Positions 53,400-62,313 of a DNA stretch of 64,000 bases are shown one piece after another; position 1 is the stretch's first letter, and every line of letters begins with the position of its first letter. A program made the translations under genes and the position numbers. This DNA comes from Pontibacter cellulosilyticus. GTDB taxonomy: Bacteria; Bacteroidota; Bacteroidia; Cytophagales; Hymenobacteraceae. Location of the stretch: NCBI RefSeq assembly GCF_014306105.1, contig NZ_JACRVF010000001.1:1070413-1134412 (forward strand), given 5' to 3'. The notes beneath the pieces were generated by a model. That model saw only the letters and a program-made list of their open reading frames with translations. It made no database searches and was not told the DNA's origin.

Positions 53400-54380
53400 C
53401 TATTTGTCTAAAGCTCTGGCAGCTTCAATTAATTTAGGAACTACGTCGAAAGCGTCTCCAACGATGCCATAATCGGCAGCTTTAAAGAACGGCGCTTCCG
53501 GATCCTTATTAATAACGACAATCACTTTAGAAGAGTTAACCCCCGCTAAGTGCTGAATTGCACCGGAAATACCGATTGCAATGTACAAATTAGGGCTAAC
53601 AGTAATACCTGTCTGGCCAACGTGCTCGTGGTGAGGTCTCCAGTCAAGGTCAGACACAGGCTTAGAGCAGGCAGTGGCAGCACCAAGTGCTTTTGCCAGA
53701 TCCTCTACCAGGTGCCAGTTCTCAGGGCCTTTTAAGCCACGGCCACCAGAAACAACGATCTCTGCCTCTGGCAACAACACACCACCGTCTGTATCCTGCA
53801 TTACTGTCTCCTTAGGAGCAGCAGCAAAATCAGCATCAGCAAGGTCGGCAGACAGCTTTTCTACTGTAGCATTTGCACCGCCATTGCTAGAAACTTCAAA
53901 TGAATTTTTCTTAACAGCGATGATTTTTACATCAGAAGTAAGGGCCACATCGGCAAATGCCTTGCCTGAGAACACACCGCGTGTTACTACAAAAGAACCA
54001 CCTTCTGTTTTAGGCAGCGTAGTTACGTTGGTAGCAAGCGAGCCATTTAAGCGCACAGCAAGCTTAGAACCTACCGCAGCACCAATGTTCGAGTTAGAGA
54101 ACACCAGCACTTTGGCACTTTCCTGCTGCGCAGCCTTGGCGATAACTTTTACATAAGCATCTGCTACAAACTGCTTCAGACGGTCATCGGCATCATACAA
54201 CACCTTGCTTATACCTTGCTCACCTAATTTGGCAAGCGCATCTTCGTGTACCTCGCCGATAGCTACGGCAGTGGCAGTAGTGCCTAGCTGCTGCGCCACC
54301 TGGCTTCCGTAAGAGGCAGCCTCTAGTGAGGACTTTTTGATCTCTCCGTTAAGACCTTCTACAAATACTAATACAGACAT
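53400..54380 (-). CDS. etfA: Electron transfer flavoprotein alpha subunit
   Basis: 326 residues. The N-terminal domain I is followed by the C-terminal FAD-binding domain II with VVSGGRGLKGPENW, then GQTGITVSPNLYIAIGISGAIQHLAG and INKDPEAPFFKAADYGIVGD, all hallmark ETF-alpha segments. It shuttles electrons from acyl-CoA dehydrogenases to the quinone pool. The start codon follows the etfB stop by two bases. Confidence 0.95.
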   Translation of the reverse strand: MSVLVFVEGLNGEIKKSSLEAASYGSQVAQQLGTTATAVAIGEVHEDALAKLGEQGISKVLYDADDRLKQFVADAYVKVIAKAAQQESAKVLVFSNSNIGAAVGSKLAVRLNGSLATNVTTLPKTEGGSFVVTRGVFSGKAFADVALTSDVKIIAVKKNSFEVSSNGGANATVEKLSADLADADFAAAPKETVMQDTDGGVLLPEAEIVVSGGRGLKGPENWHLVEDLAKALGAATACSKPVSDLDWRPHHEHVGQTGITVSPNLYIAIGISGAIQHLAGVNSSKVIVVINKDPEAPFFKAADYGIVGDAFDVVPKLIEAARALDK

Positions 54381-54382
54381 GG

Positions 54383-55123
54383 TTATAGTACTTTAGCTTC
54401 GTTTCTCAATAATGTAATCAGTTCTCCTGCGTTTTCAGGATCAATCATTTTCACGCCGCCTTTTTTCTCAGGCTTGCTGTAGCCAACATACTCAGCTTTA
54501 ACCTCAGCGCCAACTGGCTCTTTCACGGCTAAAGGCTTTGTACGGGCTGTCATGATACCACGCATGTTCGGGATTCTTGGCTCCGACATTGGCTGCTGCG
54601 CGCTTGCCACGAATGGAAGCTTCACCTCCACCACTTCTTTGCCACCCTCAATTTCACGCTCCAGGCGTGCCGTACTGTCATCTACCATATCCAGTTTAAA
54701 GGCAGGTGTAACAGATGGAATGCCCAGCATTTCGCCAACCATGTTGTGCACCTGGAAACCGTTGTAGTCGATAGACTCTTTGCCCATCAGGATCATATCG
54801 TAGTTGTTTTCTTTGGCAATGGCAGCAATCTGCTGTGCTACAAAGAAAGCATCTTTAGGATGTGCGTTAACACGGATGGCGTCGTCTGCTCCAATGGCAA
54901 GCGCCTTACGGATGTTCGGCTCAGCATCGGCCTCTCCTACGTTCAAAACAGTAACCGAACCACCTTTTGCCTCTTTCAGCTCAATAGCTCTGGTTAATGC
55001 ATATTCGTCCCATGGGTTGATGACAAACTGAACGCCATTCTTGTCGAACTCTTTGTTATCGCCCGTGAAGTTGATCTTTGAAGTAGTATCGGGAACGTTA
55101 CTGATGCAAACTAATATTTTCAT
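54383..55123 (-). CDS. etfB: Electron transfer flavoprotein beta subunit
   Basis: 246 residues. The start MKILVCISNVPDTTSKI, the NPWDEYALTRAIELKE segment, the GKESIDYNGFQVHNMVGEMLGIPSVT motif and MRGIMTARTKP are typical ETF-beta. AMP is held structurally by this subunit. It is the first gene of the minus-strand unit, followed by etfA and the nuclease gene. No instance of the AAGTATA heptamer was seen across the two etf genes. Confidence 0.95.
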   Translation of the reverse strand: MKILVCISNVPDTTSKINFTGDNKEFDKNGVQFVINPWDEYALTRAIELKEAKGGSVTVLNVGEADAEPNIRKALAIGADDAIRVNAHPKDAFFVAQQIAAIAKENNYDMILMGKESIDYNGFQVHNMVGEMLGIPSVTPAFKLDMVDDSTARLEREIEGGKEVVEVKLPFVASAQQPMSEPRIPNMRGIMTARTKPLAVKEPVGAEVKAEYVGYSKPEKKGGVKMIDPENAGELITLLRNEAKVL

Positions 55124-55149
55124 ATGCGAAATGTTAGCTTATTAAAAGT

Positions 55150-55157
55150 TAAATTTG
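55150..55157 (+). promoter_or_regulatory. Putative -7 box of the TPR gene
   Basis: A perfect TAAATTTG. No matching -33 box lies 19-21 bases upstream. Confidence 0.3.
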
Positions 55158-55189
55158 TGCGAAGTTAGTTAAAATATAGCCAAATCGAA

Positions 55190-55522
55190 ATGTCTCAAAA
55201 CAGATTAGAACAACTTTTCAAGTTCCTGGAAGAGGACCCAAATGATGCCTTCACTTTGTACGCCATAGCCACAGAATACCGCAATCTGGATAAAAAGAAA
55301 GCAATGGAGTACTATGAAAAATTGCTAGCCGAACATGAGAACTACGTAGGTACGTATTACCACGCAGCCAAACTATACGAAGAGTTTGGACAGAACGATG
55401 TAGCAGAACGCATTTATAAAAAAGGAATGCAGATCAGCCGGCAAGAGGGCAACCTACACGCTTTCTCAGAACTGCAGCAGGCTTACAACAAAATGATGGG
55501 CCTGGACTACGAGGATGACTAG
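55190..55522 (+). CDS. Small TPR-repeat protein
   Basis: 110 residues. Two TPR-like helix pairs are visible: AFTLYAIATEYRNLDKKKAMEYYEKLLAEHENY and TYYHAAKLYEEFGQNDVAERIYKKGMQIS, with the usual Ala, Gly, Tyr and Pro positions partly kept. It ends with an acidic tail. No signal peptide. It diverges from etfB, and a perfect TAAATTTG box lies 32 bases upstream at 55150-55157. Function is unknown. Confidence 0.75.
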   Translation: MSQNRLEQLFKFLEEDPNDAFTLYAIATEYRNLDKKKAMEYYEKLLAEHENYVGTYYHAAKLYEEFGQNDVAERIYKKGMQISRQEGNLHAFSELQQAYNKMMGLDYEDD

Positions 55523-55698
55523 CACTCCCCGTCTGCTTTCATCAAAAATAGTATGCATGCAGCATATTTACAAGTACTATTTATAAAACTGCTGTAATAC
55601 TATTTTGTTACAACTAATTTGTCTGCATCAGGATTTGCAGGATATAATACCTGCTGTTGCTATGAACAGCATTATGAGCGGACCTCACTAATCTATAC

Positions 55699-55725
55699 TG
55701 TCATCTCGAACAGCGTGAGAGATGA
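55699..55725. repeat. Single arm of the TGTCATCTCGA...GAGATGA repeat
   Basis: TGTCATCTCGAACAGCGTGAGAGATGA folds on itself through TCATCTC/GAGATGA and resembles the left arm of the element at 48825. Confidence 0.55.
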
Positions 55726-55763
55726 CGACATATAAATTTGATTCGAATGATATCCAAAATCTT

Positions 55764-55810
55764 ATAAAACAAAAATAGCAGCCTGTTTATGGCTGCTATC
55801 TTTGTTTTAT
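55764..55810. terminator. Bidirectional terminator between the TPR and monooxygenase genes
   Basis: A 20-bp stem (55764-55783 with 55791-55810) with a single mismatch and a 7-nt loop has A and T tracts on its flanks. Confidence 0.75.
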
Positions 55811-55823
55811 CTCAAAGTATAAA

Positions 55824-56120
55824 TTACCCGCAAACATGCTCCAGAAACCTGACTTTGGTACTGCCGGGCACTAACTTTAAGCCTTTCGGGATGCCGTGGT
55901 GCGAGTCTTTGTAATGGTTGGCGAACCATACTTTGTAGCTCTCTTCATCTGTCCAGTAGGTCATCAACCAGATCTCATTCTCGTTCTCCTGCGGATACAT
56001 TACTTCCAACTTCAGGAAACCAGCCTCCTTATCTACCATATGCGGCCTGTTTTTAAAGGCTTCTCTTACTTCTGCGGCCATATCGTTGGCAATCGTAAAC
56101 GTACTCAGGGCTATGAACAT
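55824..56120 (-). CDS. Antibiotic biosynthesis monooxygenase (ABM)-domain protein
   Basis: 98 residues, one dimeric ferredoxin-like domain. FKNRPHMVDKEAGFLKLEVMYPQENENEIWLMTYWTDEESYKVWFAN is the ABM pattern, with the conserved Trp and Phe. The fold covers small monooxygenases and heme-degrading enzymes of the IsdG/HmoB kind; the HYKDSHHG segment holds His residues that could bind heme, but this is only suggestive. The gene stands alone. Confidence 0.8.
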   Translation of the reverse strand: MFIALSTFTIANDMAAEVREAFKNRPHMVDKEAGFLKLEVMYPQENENEIWLMTYWTDEESYKVWFANHYKDSHHGIPKGLKLVPGSTKVRFLEHVCG

Positions 56121-56249
56121 ATTTTAAATCTGTTTTGAAAAATACCTGGTGGCTATACTTTGCTAACGTAGAGCTGCAGGTAATTTTATAAAGGTAAGTC
56201 TATTAAGTAAAGTATAAAAGTTAAGCCATCAAATCTGTGGTAAGAACAA

Positions 56250-56283
56250 AAAGCCACAGCTGGAGGTTTACAGCTGTGGCTTT
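56250..56283 (-). terminator. Terminator after pyc
   Basis: A perfect 13-bp stem (56250-56262 with 56271-56283) has an 8-nt loop and follows the pyc stop by about 20 bases on the minus strand. Confidence 0.8.
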
Positions 56284-56302
56284 ATATTTATACTTGTGAT
56301 TC

Positions 56303-59300
56303 TCAATTTAAGGTAAGCACCAGATCGTCCGTATTTACCAGTGATCCCTCGGACAGGTGAACAGCACCTACCTGGGTATCCTCTGAGGCTGTGATCGTTG
56401 TTTCCATCTTCATGGCCTCTATAATGAACAGTGGCGTGTTCTTTTTTACCTGCTGCTCTTTCTCTACCAGTATTTTGGAAAGCATACCCTGCAGCGGTGC
56501 ACCTACATGCTTTGGATTGGCCTTGTCTACTTTCTGGTGCTGCACCCGCTCTACTTTCACAGAGTTATCACGCACCTCAATATTACGTGTTTGCCCGTTC
56601 AGCTTAAAGAAAATTGTGCGCATACCGTCCTCGTTCACTGGCCCCATCGACTGAAACTTGATCACGATTGATTTACCGCGCGCAATGTCAATAATAGCTT
56701 CTTCGCCCGGCTGCATGCCATAGAAGAACAGACGTGTCGGAATTTTGGAGACATCGCCATACATTTCGTAGTGCTTATTGTAGTCTTCGTATACCTTCGG
56801 GTAGAGCTGATACGACAGGAACTCCAGGAAACTGCACTCTTTGCCAAACTTCTCCTTGAAGTCCTCAAACTCTTTGTCAAAATCAATTGGCTCCAGGTGC
56901 TCATTTGGCCTGTCGGTAAACGGCTTCTCGTTTTTCAGCACAATGTCTTGTATTTTCTTCGGAAACCCTCCCACCGGTTGTCCTAAGTTGCCTTTAAAGA
57001 ACGACTGCACCGAGTCAGGGAACGAAATCTGGTCGCCTCGTTCCAGCACATCAACCGGCGTCAGGTTATTGGAAACTAAGTATAAAGCCATGTCGCCTAC
57101 CACTTTGGAGCTTGGCGTTACCTTCACAATATCACCGAACATAGCGTTTACTTCTGCATAGGTCTCTTTAATAGTTTCCCACTTATCACCCAATCCAAGC
57201 GCATTTGCCTGCGGACGTAGGTTAGAGTATTGCCCTCCCGGAATTTCATGGTGGTATACTTCGGCTGTACCAGCTTTAAGCCCAGACTCGAACGGATAGT
57301 AATACTCCCGAACTGTTTCCCAGTAGTTGGAATGGCGGTTCAGGCTGGTCTGGTCAAATTCACGGTGGCGCTCATGGAAACGCATCATCTCCACAACAGA
57401 GTTAAAGTTAGGCTGCGAGGTTAATCCCGACATAGAACCCAAGGCCACATCTATTACGTCAACGCCCGCCTCAATAGCTTTAAGGTAAGTTGATGACTGA
57501 ATAGAGGCAGTATCGTGTGTGTGCAGGTGAATCGGAATTTTAACAGTGTCGCGTAAAGCTTCTACCAGCACAGTAGCAGCATAAGGTTTCAGCAGGCCAG
57601 CCATATCTTTAATAGCCAGTATGTGCGCGCCGGAGTCTTCTATCTGCTTCGCTAACTGCAGGTAGTACTCTAGCGTATACTTTGTTTTAGACGGATCCAG
57701 AATGTCGCCAGTATAGCACATGGCCACCTCTGCCAGGCCTTTAGTGCGTTTGCGTACATAGTTGATGCAAGGCTCCATACTCTTCATCCAGTTCAGGGAA
57801 TCGAAGATACGGAATATATCCACACCTGTCTCCCAAGACTTCTCTACAAATGCCTCGATCAGGTTATCAGGATAAGCCTTATACCCTACTCCGTTAGAGC
57901 CCCTTATCAGCATCTGCAGAAGTATGTTTGGTACGGCTTTTCTGATCTGAGCCAGACGGTCCCAAGGATCTTCGTGCAGGAAGCGCAGGCACACGTCAAA
58001 TGTAGCGCCGCCCCATACTTCCATACTAAAGGTCTGCGGATGGTCTTTGGCAAAACCTTCAGCAATTTTCAGCATATCGAAGGTACGCATGCGGGTTGCC
58101 AACAGAGACTGATGTGCGTCCCGGAAGGTTGTATCGGTGTAGTGAATCAACGGGTCGTTGCGCAGCCATTTAGAAAATTCGTCAGGCCCCAGTTCCGTTA
58201 GCAGGTCTTTCGTTCCTTTCTCGTAAGGTTGTCGCAGACGCTGCCCAAAAAAGTCTGGTTTACGCAGCACTTTGTCTTTATCTGGCTTCTTTACATCCGG
58301 GTTACCGTTCACAATCACATTGCCCAAGAAGGTGAGCATCTTCGTAGCCCTGTCCCTCATTTGCCTGAATACAAACAACTCCGAATGGGTTTTGATAAAA
58401 TCTACGGTATACTCGCCGGAGATAAACTCTGGGTGGTTGATGATGTTCTGCAGGAACTGGATGTTCTGCTTTACGCCACGAATTCGAAATTCATCCAGCG
58501 TACGCGACATTTTCATGGCGGCGTGGCGCAAAGTAGGTGCATGGGCCGATACTTTTACCAGAAGCGAATCGAAGAACGGGCTAATCTTGGCACCCTGGTA
58601 CACACTGCCCTGATCCAGACGGATACCGAAACCACCTGCGCTACGGTAGGCTATCACGGTACCGTAATCTGGTTTAAAGTCGTTTTCGGGGTCTTCGGTA
58701 GTAATGCGGCACTGAATGGCTACACCATTGGCTCTTACCCTGTGCTGCGGCCCCAGCAGCACCTCTTCGTGGTCCAGCGGGTATCCATCGGCAATAAATA
58801 TCTGTGTCTTAATCAGGTCAATGCCCGTGATCATCTCTGTTACCGTGTGCTCTACCTGGATGCGCGGGTTAACTTCGATAAAGAAGATATTATTAGTATG
58901 CGGCTCCACCAAAAACTCCACCGTGCCTACGTTGTTGTAGTTTACGGCTTTACAAATGCGGATGGCGTAATCATAAAGCTTTTGCTTTATCTCTTCGTTC
59001 AGGGTAATGGCAGGTGCCACCTCCACTACTTTCTGAAATCGACGCTGCACCGAACAGTCGCGCTCGAACAGGTGAGTTATGTTACCATAGCTGTCAGCTA
59101 CAATCTGCACCTCAATGTGCTTGGGGTTCTCCACATACTTCTCCAGGAAAAGTGTGTCGTCGCCGAATGCTTTCTTTGCTTCATTCTTTGCCTCAAAAAA
59201 GCCTTTCTCCAGTTGCTCATCATCCCGGATCACACGCATGCCACGGCCTCCACCTCCGGCAGCGGCCTTCAACATTAAAGGGTATCCGATACGGTGTGCC

Positions 59301-59746
59301 TCTTCAAGGGCTGTTTCATAAGTGTTCAGGTCCAGATCATTGCTTTGAATAATTGGCACTTCACAGCTTTGTGCTACCTTTTTTGCGGCAATTTTATCAC
59401 CCAACGATGCCATTACCTTAGGTTTGGGGCCTATAAAGATAATTCCGTTGTCGGCACATTTTTGGGAAAAGTGCTGGTTTTCAGACAAGAAGCCATAGCC
59501 AGGGTGTATGGCATCTACTCCGTTTTCTATGGCAATTTTGATGATGCCATCTATATCAAGGTAAGGTTGCAGTGGCTGGTTGTCTTTACCAATCTGGTAA
59601 GCTTCGTCGGCTTTGTAGCGGTGCAGCGAGTAACGGTCTTCATACGTGTAGATGGCTACTGTCTGGATGTTTAGCTCTGTACATGCACGCAACACACGTA
59701 TTGCGATCTCGCCACGGTTCGCAACAAGTACTTTTTTAATTTTCAT
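56303..59746 (-). CDS. pyc: Pyruvate carboxylase (single chain)
   Basis: 1147 residues. Order: biotin carboxylase (about 1-450; KVLVANRGEIAIRVLRAC start, KAAAGGGGRGMR ATP loop, EVNPRIQVEHTVTE), carboxyltransferase (about 540-810; DTTFRDAHQSLLATRMRT, with the metal site in HLHTHDTAS), a PYC-specific linker, and biotin carboxyl carrier at the end (EAMKMETTI, biotin Lys). It makes oxaloacetate from pyruvate. The chain length is usual. The minus-strand ATG lies at 59744-59746 behind a putative promoter. Confidence 0.97.
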   Translation of the reverse strand: MKIKKVLVANRGEIAIRVLRACTELNIQTVAIYTYEDRYSLHRYKADEAYQIGKDNQPLQPYLDIDGIIKIAIENGVDAIHPGYGFLSENQHFSQKCADNGIIFIGPKPKVMASLGDKIAAKKVAQSCEVPIIQSNDLDLNTYETALEEAHRIGYPLMLKAAAGGGGRGMRVIRDDEQLEKGFFEAKNEAKKAFGDDTLFLEKYVENPKHIEVQIVADSYGNITHLFERDCSVQRRFQKVVEVAPAITLNEEIKQKLYDYAIRICKAVNYNNVGTVEFLVEPHTNNIFFIEVNPRIQVEHTVTEMITGIDLIKTQIFIADGYPLDHEEVLLGPQHRVRANGVAIQCRITTEDPENDFKPDYGTVIAYRSAGGFGIRLDQGSVYQGAKISPFFDSLLVKVSAHAPTLRHAAMKMSRTLDEFRIRGVKQNIQFLQNIINHPEFISGEYTVDFIKTHSELFVFRQMRDRATKMLTFLGNVIVNGNPDVKKPDKDKVLRKPDFFGQRLRQPYEKGTKDLLTELGPDEFSKWLRNDPLIHYTDTTFRDAHQSLLATRMRTFDMLKIAEGFAKDHPQTFSMEVWGGATFDVCLRFLHEDPWDRLAQIRKAVPNILLQMLIRGSNGVGYKAYPDNLIEAFVEKSWETGVDIFRIFDSLNWMKSMEPCINYVRKRTKGLAEVAMCYTGDILDPSKTKYTLEYYLQLAKQIEDSGAHILAIKDMAGLLKPYAATVLVEALRDTVKIPIHLHTHDTASIQSSTYLKAIEAGVDVIDVALGSMSGLTSQPNFNSVVEMMRFHERHREFDQTSLNRHSNYWETVREYYYPFESGLKAGTAEVYHHEIPGGQYSNLRPQANALGLGDKWETIKETYAEVNAMFGDIVKVTPSSKVVGDMALYLVSNNLTPVDVLERGDQISFPDSVQSFFKGNLGQPVGGFPKKIQDIVLKNEKPFTDRPNEHLEPIDFDKEFEDFKEKFGKECSFLEFLSYQLYPKVYEDYNKHYEMYGDVSKIPTRLFFYGMQPGEEAIIDIARGKSIVIKFQSMGPVNEDGMRTIFFKLNGQTRNIEVRDNSVKVERVQHQKVDKANPKHVGAPLQGMLSKILVEKEQQVKKNTPLFIIEAMKMETTITASEDTQVGAVHLSEGSLVNTDDLVLTLN

Positions 59747-60196
59747 ATAAGGTGAGATGTCGTAAAAGTGTTAACCATTGATGCAAAAGAATCTGCCACC
59801 GCTGCTTAAGAACAAGCGTGCAGATAATGATACTCTTGTAAAAACATTGATCGTTGGAGATTCAAATATTAAATATGCCAGATTTTATACCTTAGCTGCT
59901 GATAATACCGGATTTTATGGCAGAAGGTTATAGTGTTATTACGGTTACCGCAGCAGCATAGATAAAAGAAAAGTATAAGGTAAAAACTACAGCTACTTTG
60001 AGTAAGCCGCCATGCGAATAAGCAATGATTAATTCCATTTCTACCTTAGGTAATAGCTGCTTTATAAAAAATGAAAGTGGAATGGAAGATTCACAACAGA
60101 AGAACTTATACTATTTTATTTTACATACAGCCGCACCTCAGTTGCACATCATGAAACAAATTCATTGTGCACCGGTTGATTCAGAAATAGCAGGCT
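59747..60196. other. Intergenic region between pyc and the SDR-photolyase pair
   Basis: A 450-base gap. Apart from the putative pyc promoter near 59784-59816 and one AAGTATA heptamer, no RNA, hairpin or protein gene of quality was seen. A 78-codon frame at 60025-60261 runs into the next gene and has no coding character. Confidence 0.6.
59784..59816 (-). promoter_or_regulatory. Putative pyc promoter
   Basis: On the minus strand CTTG (59816-59813), 21 bases, then TTCTTTTG (59791-59784), one mismatch to TAnnTTTG. The ATG follows after about 37 bases. Confidence 0.35.
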
Positions 60197-60916
60197 ATGT
60201 CATTAAAAGAAAAAAATATACTTGTGGTAGGCGCCTCTTCGGGCATCGGCTTAACTGTTAGCCAAGCCTTAACAAGCGCCGGAGCAAAGGTAATTACCGC
60301 TTCCAGGCACATATCTGAAGAGCTAAAGCAGCTCAACACACAGCACATTACCTTAGATGTTTTACAGCTGGACAATGAACTACAGGAGCAGTTACCGAAC
60401 GAACTGCATGGACTGATTTACTGCCCCGGCAGTATCAGGCTAAAGCCCTTTGAACGCCTGCCCCTGGAGGATTTCCGCAAGGACCTTGAGTTGAATGTGC
60501 TCGGAGCAGTGCAAGTGCTTAAGGCTACTGTTCCTCTACTTAAAAAAGCAGAAGGGGCTAGTGTTGTGCTTTTTAGCACAGTAGCAGCCAAGTTAGGTAT
60601 GCCGTTTCATACCTCTATTGCAACGGCCAAAGCCGCTGTAGAAGGCCTTACCATATCATTAGCTGCAGAGTATGCTTCATCCAACATCCGCTTTAATGCC
60701 TTGTCGCTTTCGCTAACTGATACGCCACTTGCCAGTCAGCTGCTGAACACTCCTGAAAAAACGGAAGCTGCCGCTAAACGCCACCCTTTGCACCGCGTAG
60801 GCAAGCCAGAGGATGCCGCTGAAGCAGCACTTTATCTACTTAGCGATGCCTCCTCCTGGATGACAGGACAAGTACTCCACCTGGATGGCGGCATGAGCTC
60901 AATAAAACTCCTGTAG
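60197..60916 (+). CDS. SDR-family protein lacking the catalytic tyrosine
   Basis: 239 residues. The NAD(P) motif VVGASSGIGLTVS is at about 11-23 and LIYCPG replaces the NNAG motif near 78. The catalytic Ser is in LFSTVAAKLG near 133. At the YxxxK site the sequence reads FHTSIATAKAAVEG, so Ile stands where Tyr is usual, four residues before Lys. It is therefore an atypical SDR and may bind cofactor without classical chemistry. It lies 26 bases upstream of the photolyase gene in the same direction. Confidence 0.75.
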   Translation: MSLKEKNILVVGASSGIGLTVSQALTSAGAKVITASRHISEELKQLNTQHITLDVLQLDNELQEQLPNELHGLIYCPGSIRLKPFERLPLEDFRKDLELNVLGAVQVLKATVPLLKKAEGASVVLFSTVAAKLGMPFHTSIATAKAAVEGLTISLAAEYASSNIRFNALSLSLTDTPLASQLLNTPEKTEAAAKRHPLHRVGKPEDAAEAALYLLSDASSWMTGQVLHLDGGMSSIKLL

Positions 60917-60942
60917 TATAATCTATACTTTTCCAACTGTAC

Positions 60943-62256
60943 TTGAAATCACTCACTATTTTCTGGTTTCGCCGCGACCTGCGCCTGCACGATAACGCTG
61001 GCTTTTACCACGCTCTGCAGCAGGATTATCCTGTACTGCCGCTTTTTATATTCGATACCGATATACTGAGTAAGCTCCCTGATCGTGACGATGCCCGCGT
61101 CAGCTTCATCCATAAAACCATAGTTAAGCTACAGGAAGATTTGCAGGATTTCGGAAGCACGTTACTGGTAAAGTATGGACGCCCTCTAGAAATTTTTAAA
61201 GAGTTGCTGCAAGAGTACCAGGTGCAGGCTGTATATACTAACCGTGACTATGAACCGTATGCCAGCCAGCGCGACAAGGCAATTTATGAAATGCTGCAGG
61301 GGCAGGGTATACCCTACAAGTCGTTTAAAGACCAGGTAATTTTTGAACGGGACGAGATCATGACCAGATCCGGCAGTCCGTATAAAATATACACGCCTTA
61401 TAAAAATACCTGGAAGAGTACCTTTAAAAAGGAGATGGTGCAGCCATATACTACCCAAAAGCACTTTGGCAACCTTTACAAAGATGTTTCCAGCCATATT
61501 CCTTCTTTGCAGGAGATGGGTTTTGTTTCCTCTAATATACCTACACCCGAGCCTAAATTAGCTTCGGAGCTACTGCAGCAGTACGCGCAAAAGCGCGACC
61601 TTCCTGCACAGGACGCTACCTCACGTATAGGGCCGCACTTGCGCTTTGGAACTGTTAGTGTGCGGGAAGCAGTAGCGCTGGCTCTACAGCACAGCAACAT
61701 TTGGCTGCAGGAACTCATTTGGCGCGAATTCTTCATGCAATTGCTCTACCACTACCCCGAAACTGCAGAAGAAAGCTTTTACCCTAAGTTTAGATCCATT
61801 AACTGGCGCAACAACGAAGAAGAGTTTTACCGCTGGTGCGAGGGCAAAACTGGTTTCCCGTTGGTTGATGCCGGTATGCGCGAGCTTAATACCACCGGCT
61901 TTATGCATAACCGGGTGCGGATGGTTGTGGCTAGTTTTCTGGTAAAGGACCTGTTGATAGACTGGCGCTGGGGCGAGCTATACTTTGCCCAAAAGCTACT
62001 GGATTATGAACAGGCCAGTAACATCGGCAACTGGCAATGGGCTGCTGGCACCGGCGCTGATGCCCAGCCATACTTCCGGGTTTTTAACCCTGACAGTCAG
62101 ATCAAGAAGTTTGACAAGGCCTATGCCTATATAAAAAAATGGGTACCGGAATATGGCACAGCGGCTTACCACAAGCCAATGGTAGACCACAGTTTAGCCC
62201 GCGACAGGGCCATTGCAGCCTACAAGAAAGCCATTTCCGAGGCCACAGCTGTTTAG
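60943..62256 (+). CDS. phr: Deoxyribodipyrimidine photolyase/cryptochrome-family protein
   Basis: 437 residues from TTG at 60943. The N-terminal alpha/beta antenna domain begins IFWFRRDLRLHDNAGF. The C-terminal FAD domain has SRIGPHLRFGTVSVREA, ELIWREFFMQLLYH, GFPLVDAGMRELNTTGFMHNRVRM and NWQWAAGTGADAQPYFRVFNP, all class I photolyase hallmarks. It repairs UV pyrimidine dimers using light, or may act as a cryptochrome. It overlaps nothing and shares direction with the SDR gene before it. Confidence 0.93.
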   Translation: MKSLTIFWFRRDLRLHDNAGFYHALQQDYPVLPLFIFDTDILSKLPDRDDARVSFIHKTIVKLQEDLQDFGSTLLVKYGRPLEIFKELLQEYQVQAVYTNRDYEPYASQRDKAIYEMLQGQGIPYKSFKDQVIFERDEIMTRSGSPYKIYTPYKNTWKSTFKKEMVQPYTTQKHFGNLYKDVSSHIPSLQEMGFVSSNIPTPEPKLASELLQQYAQKRDLPAQDATSRIGPHLRFGTVSVREAVALALQHSNIWLQELIWREFFMQLLYHYPETAEESFYPKFRSINWRNNEEEFYRWCEGKTGFPLVDAGMRELNTTGFMHNRVRMVVASFLVKDLLIDWRWGELYFAQKLLDYEQASNIGNWQWAAGTGADAQPYFRVFNPDSQIKKFDKAYAYIKKWVPEYGTAAYHKPMVDHSLARDRAIAAYKKAISEATAV

Positions 62257-62313
62257 ATTGCCGTATGCCACCTGGCCCATAAGTATAAACATGTACCAGG
62301 CTAAAGAGTATAA

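Larger units (their letters stand above)
55523..55823. other. Intergenic region with one repeat arm and a terminator
   Basis: A 301-base gap without a gene. It holds the repeat arm at 55699-55725 and the terminator at 55764-55810, which belongs to the minus-strand monooxygenase gene. Confidence 0.7.

Noticed and set aside
58229..59278. 349-codon plus-strand frame inside pyc
   Set aside because: Antisense shadow of the pyc gene; no recognisable domain.
60025..60261. 78-codon frame upstream of the SDR gene
   Set aside because: No start context, no domain, and it overlaps the SDR start.
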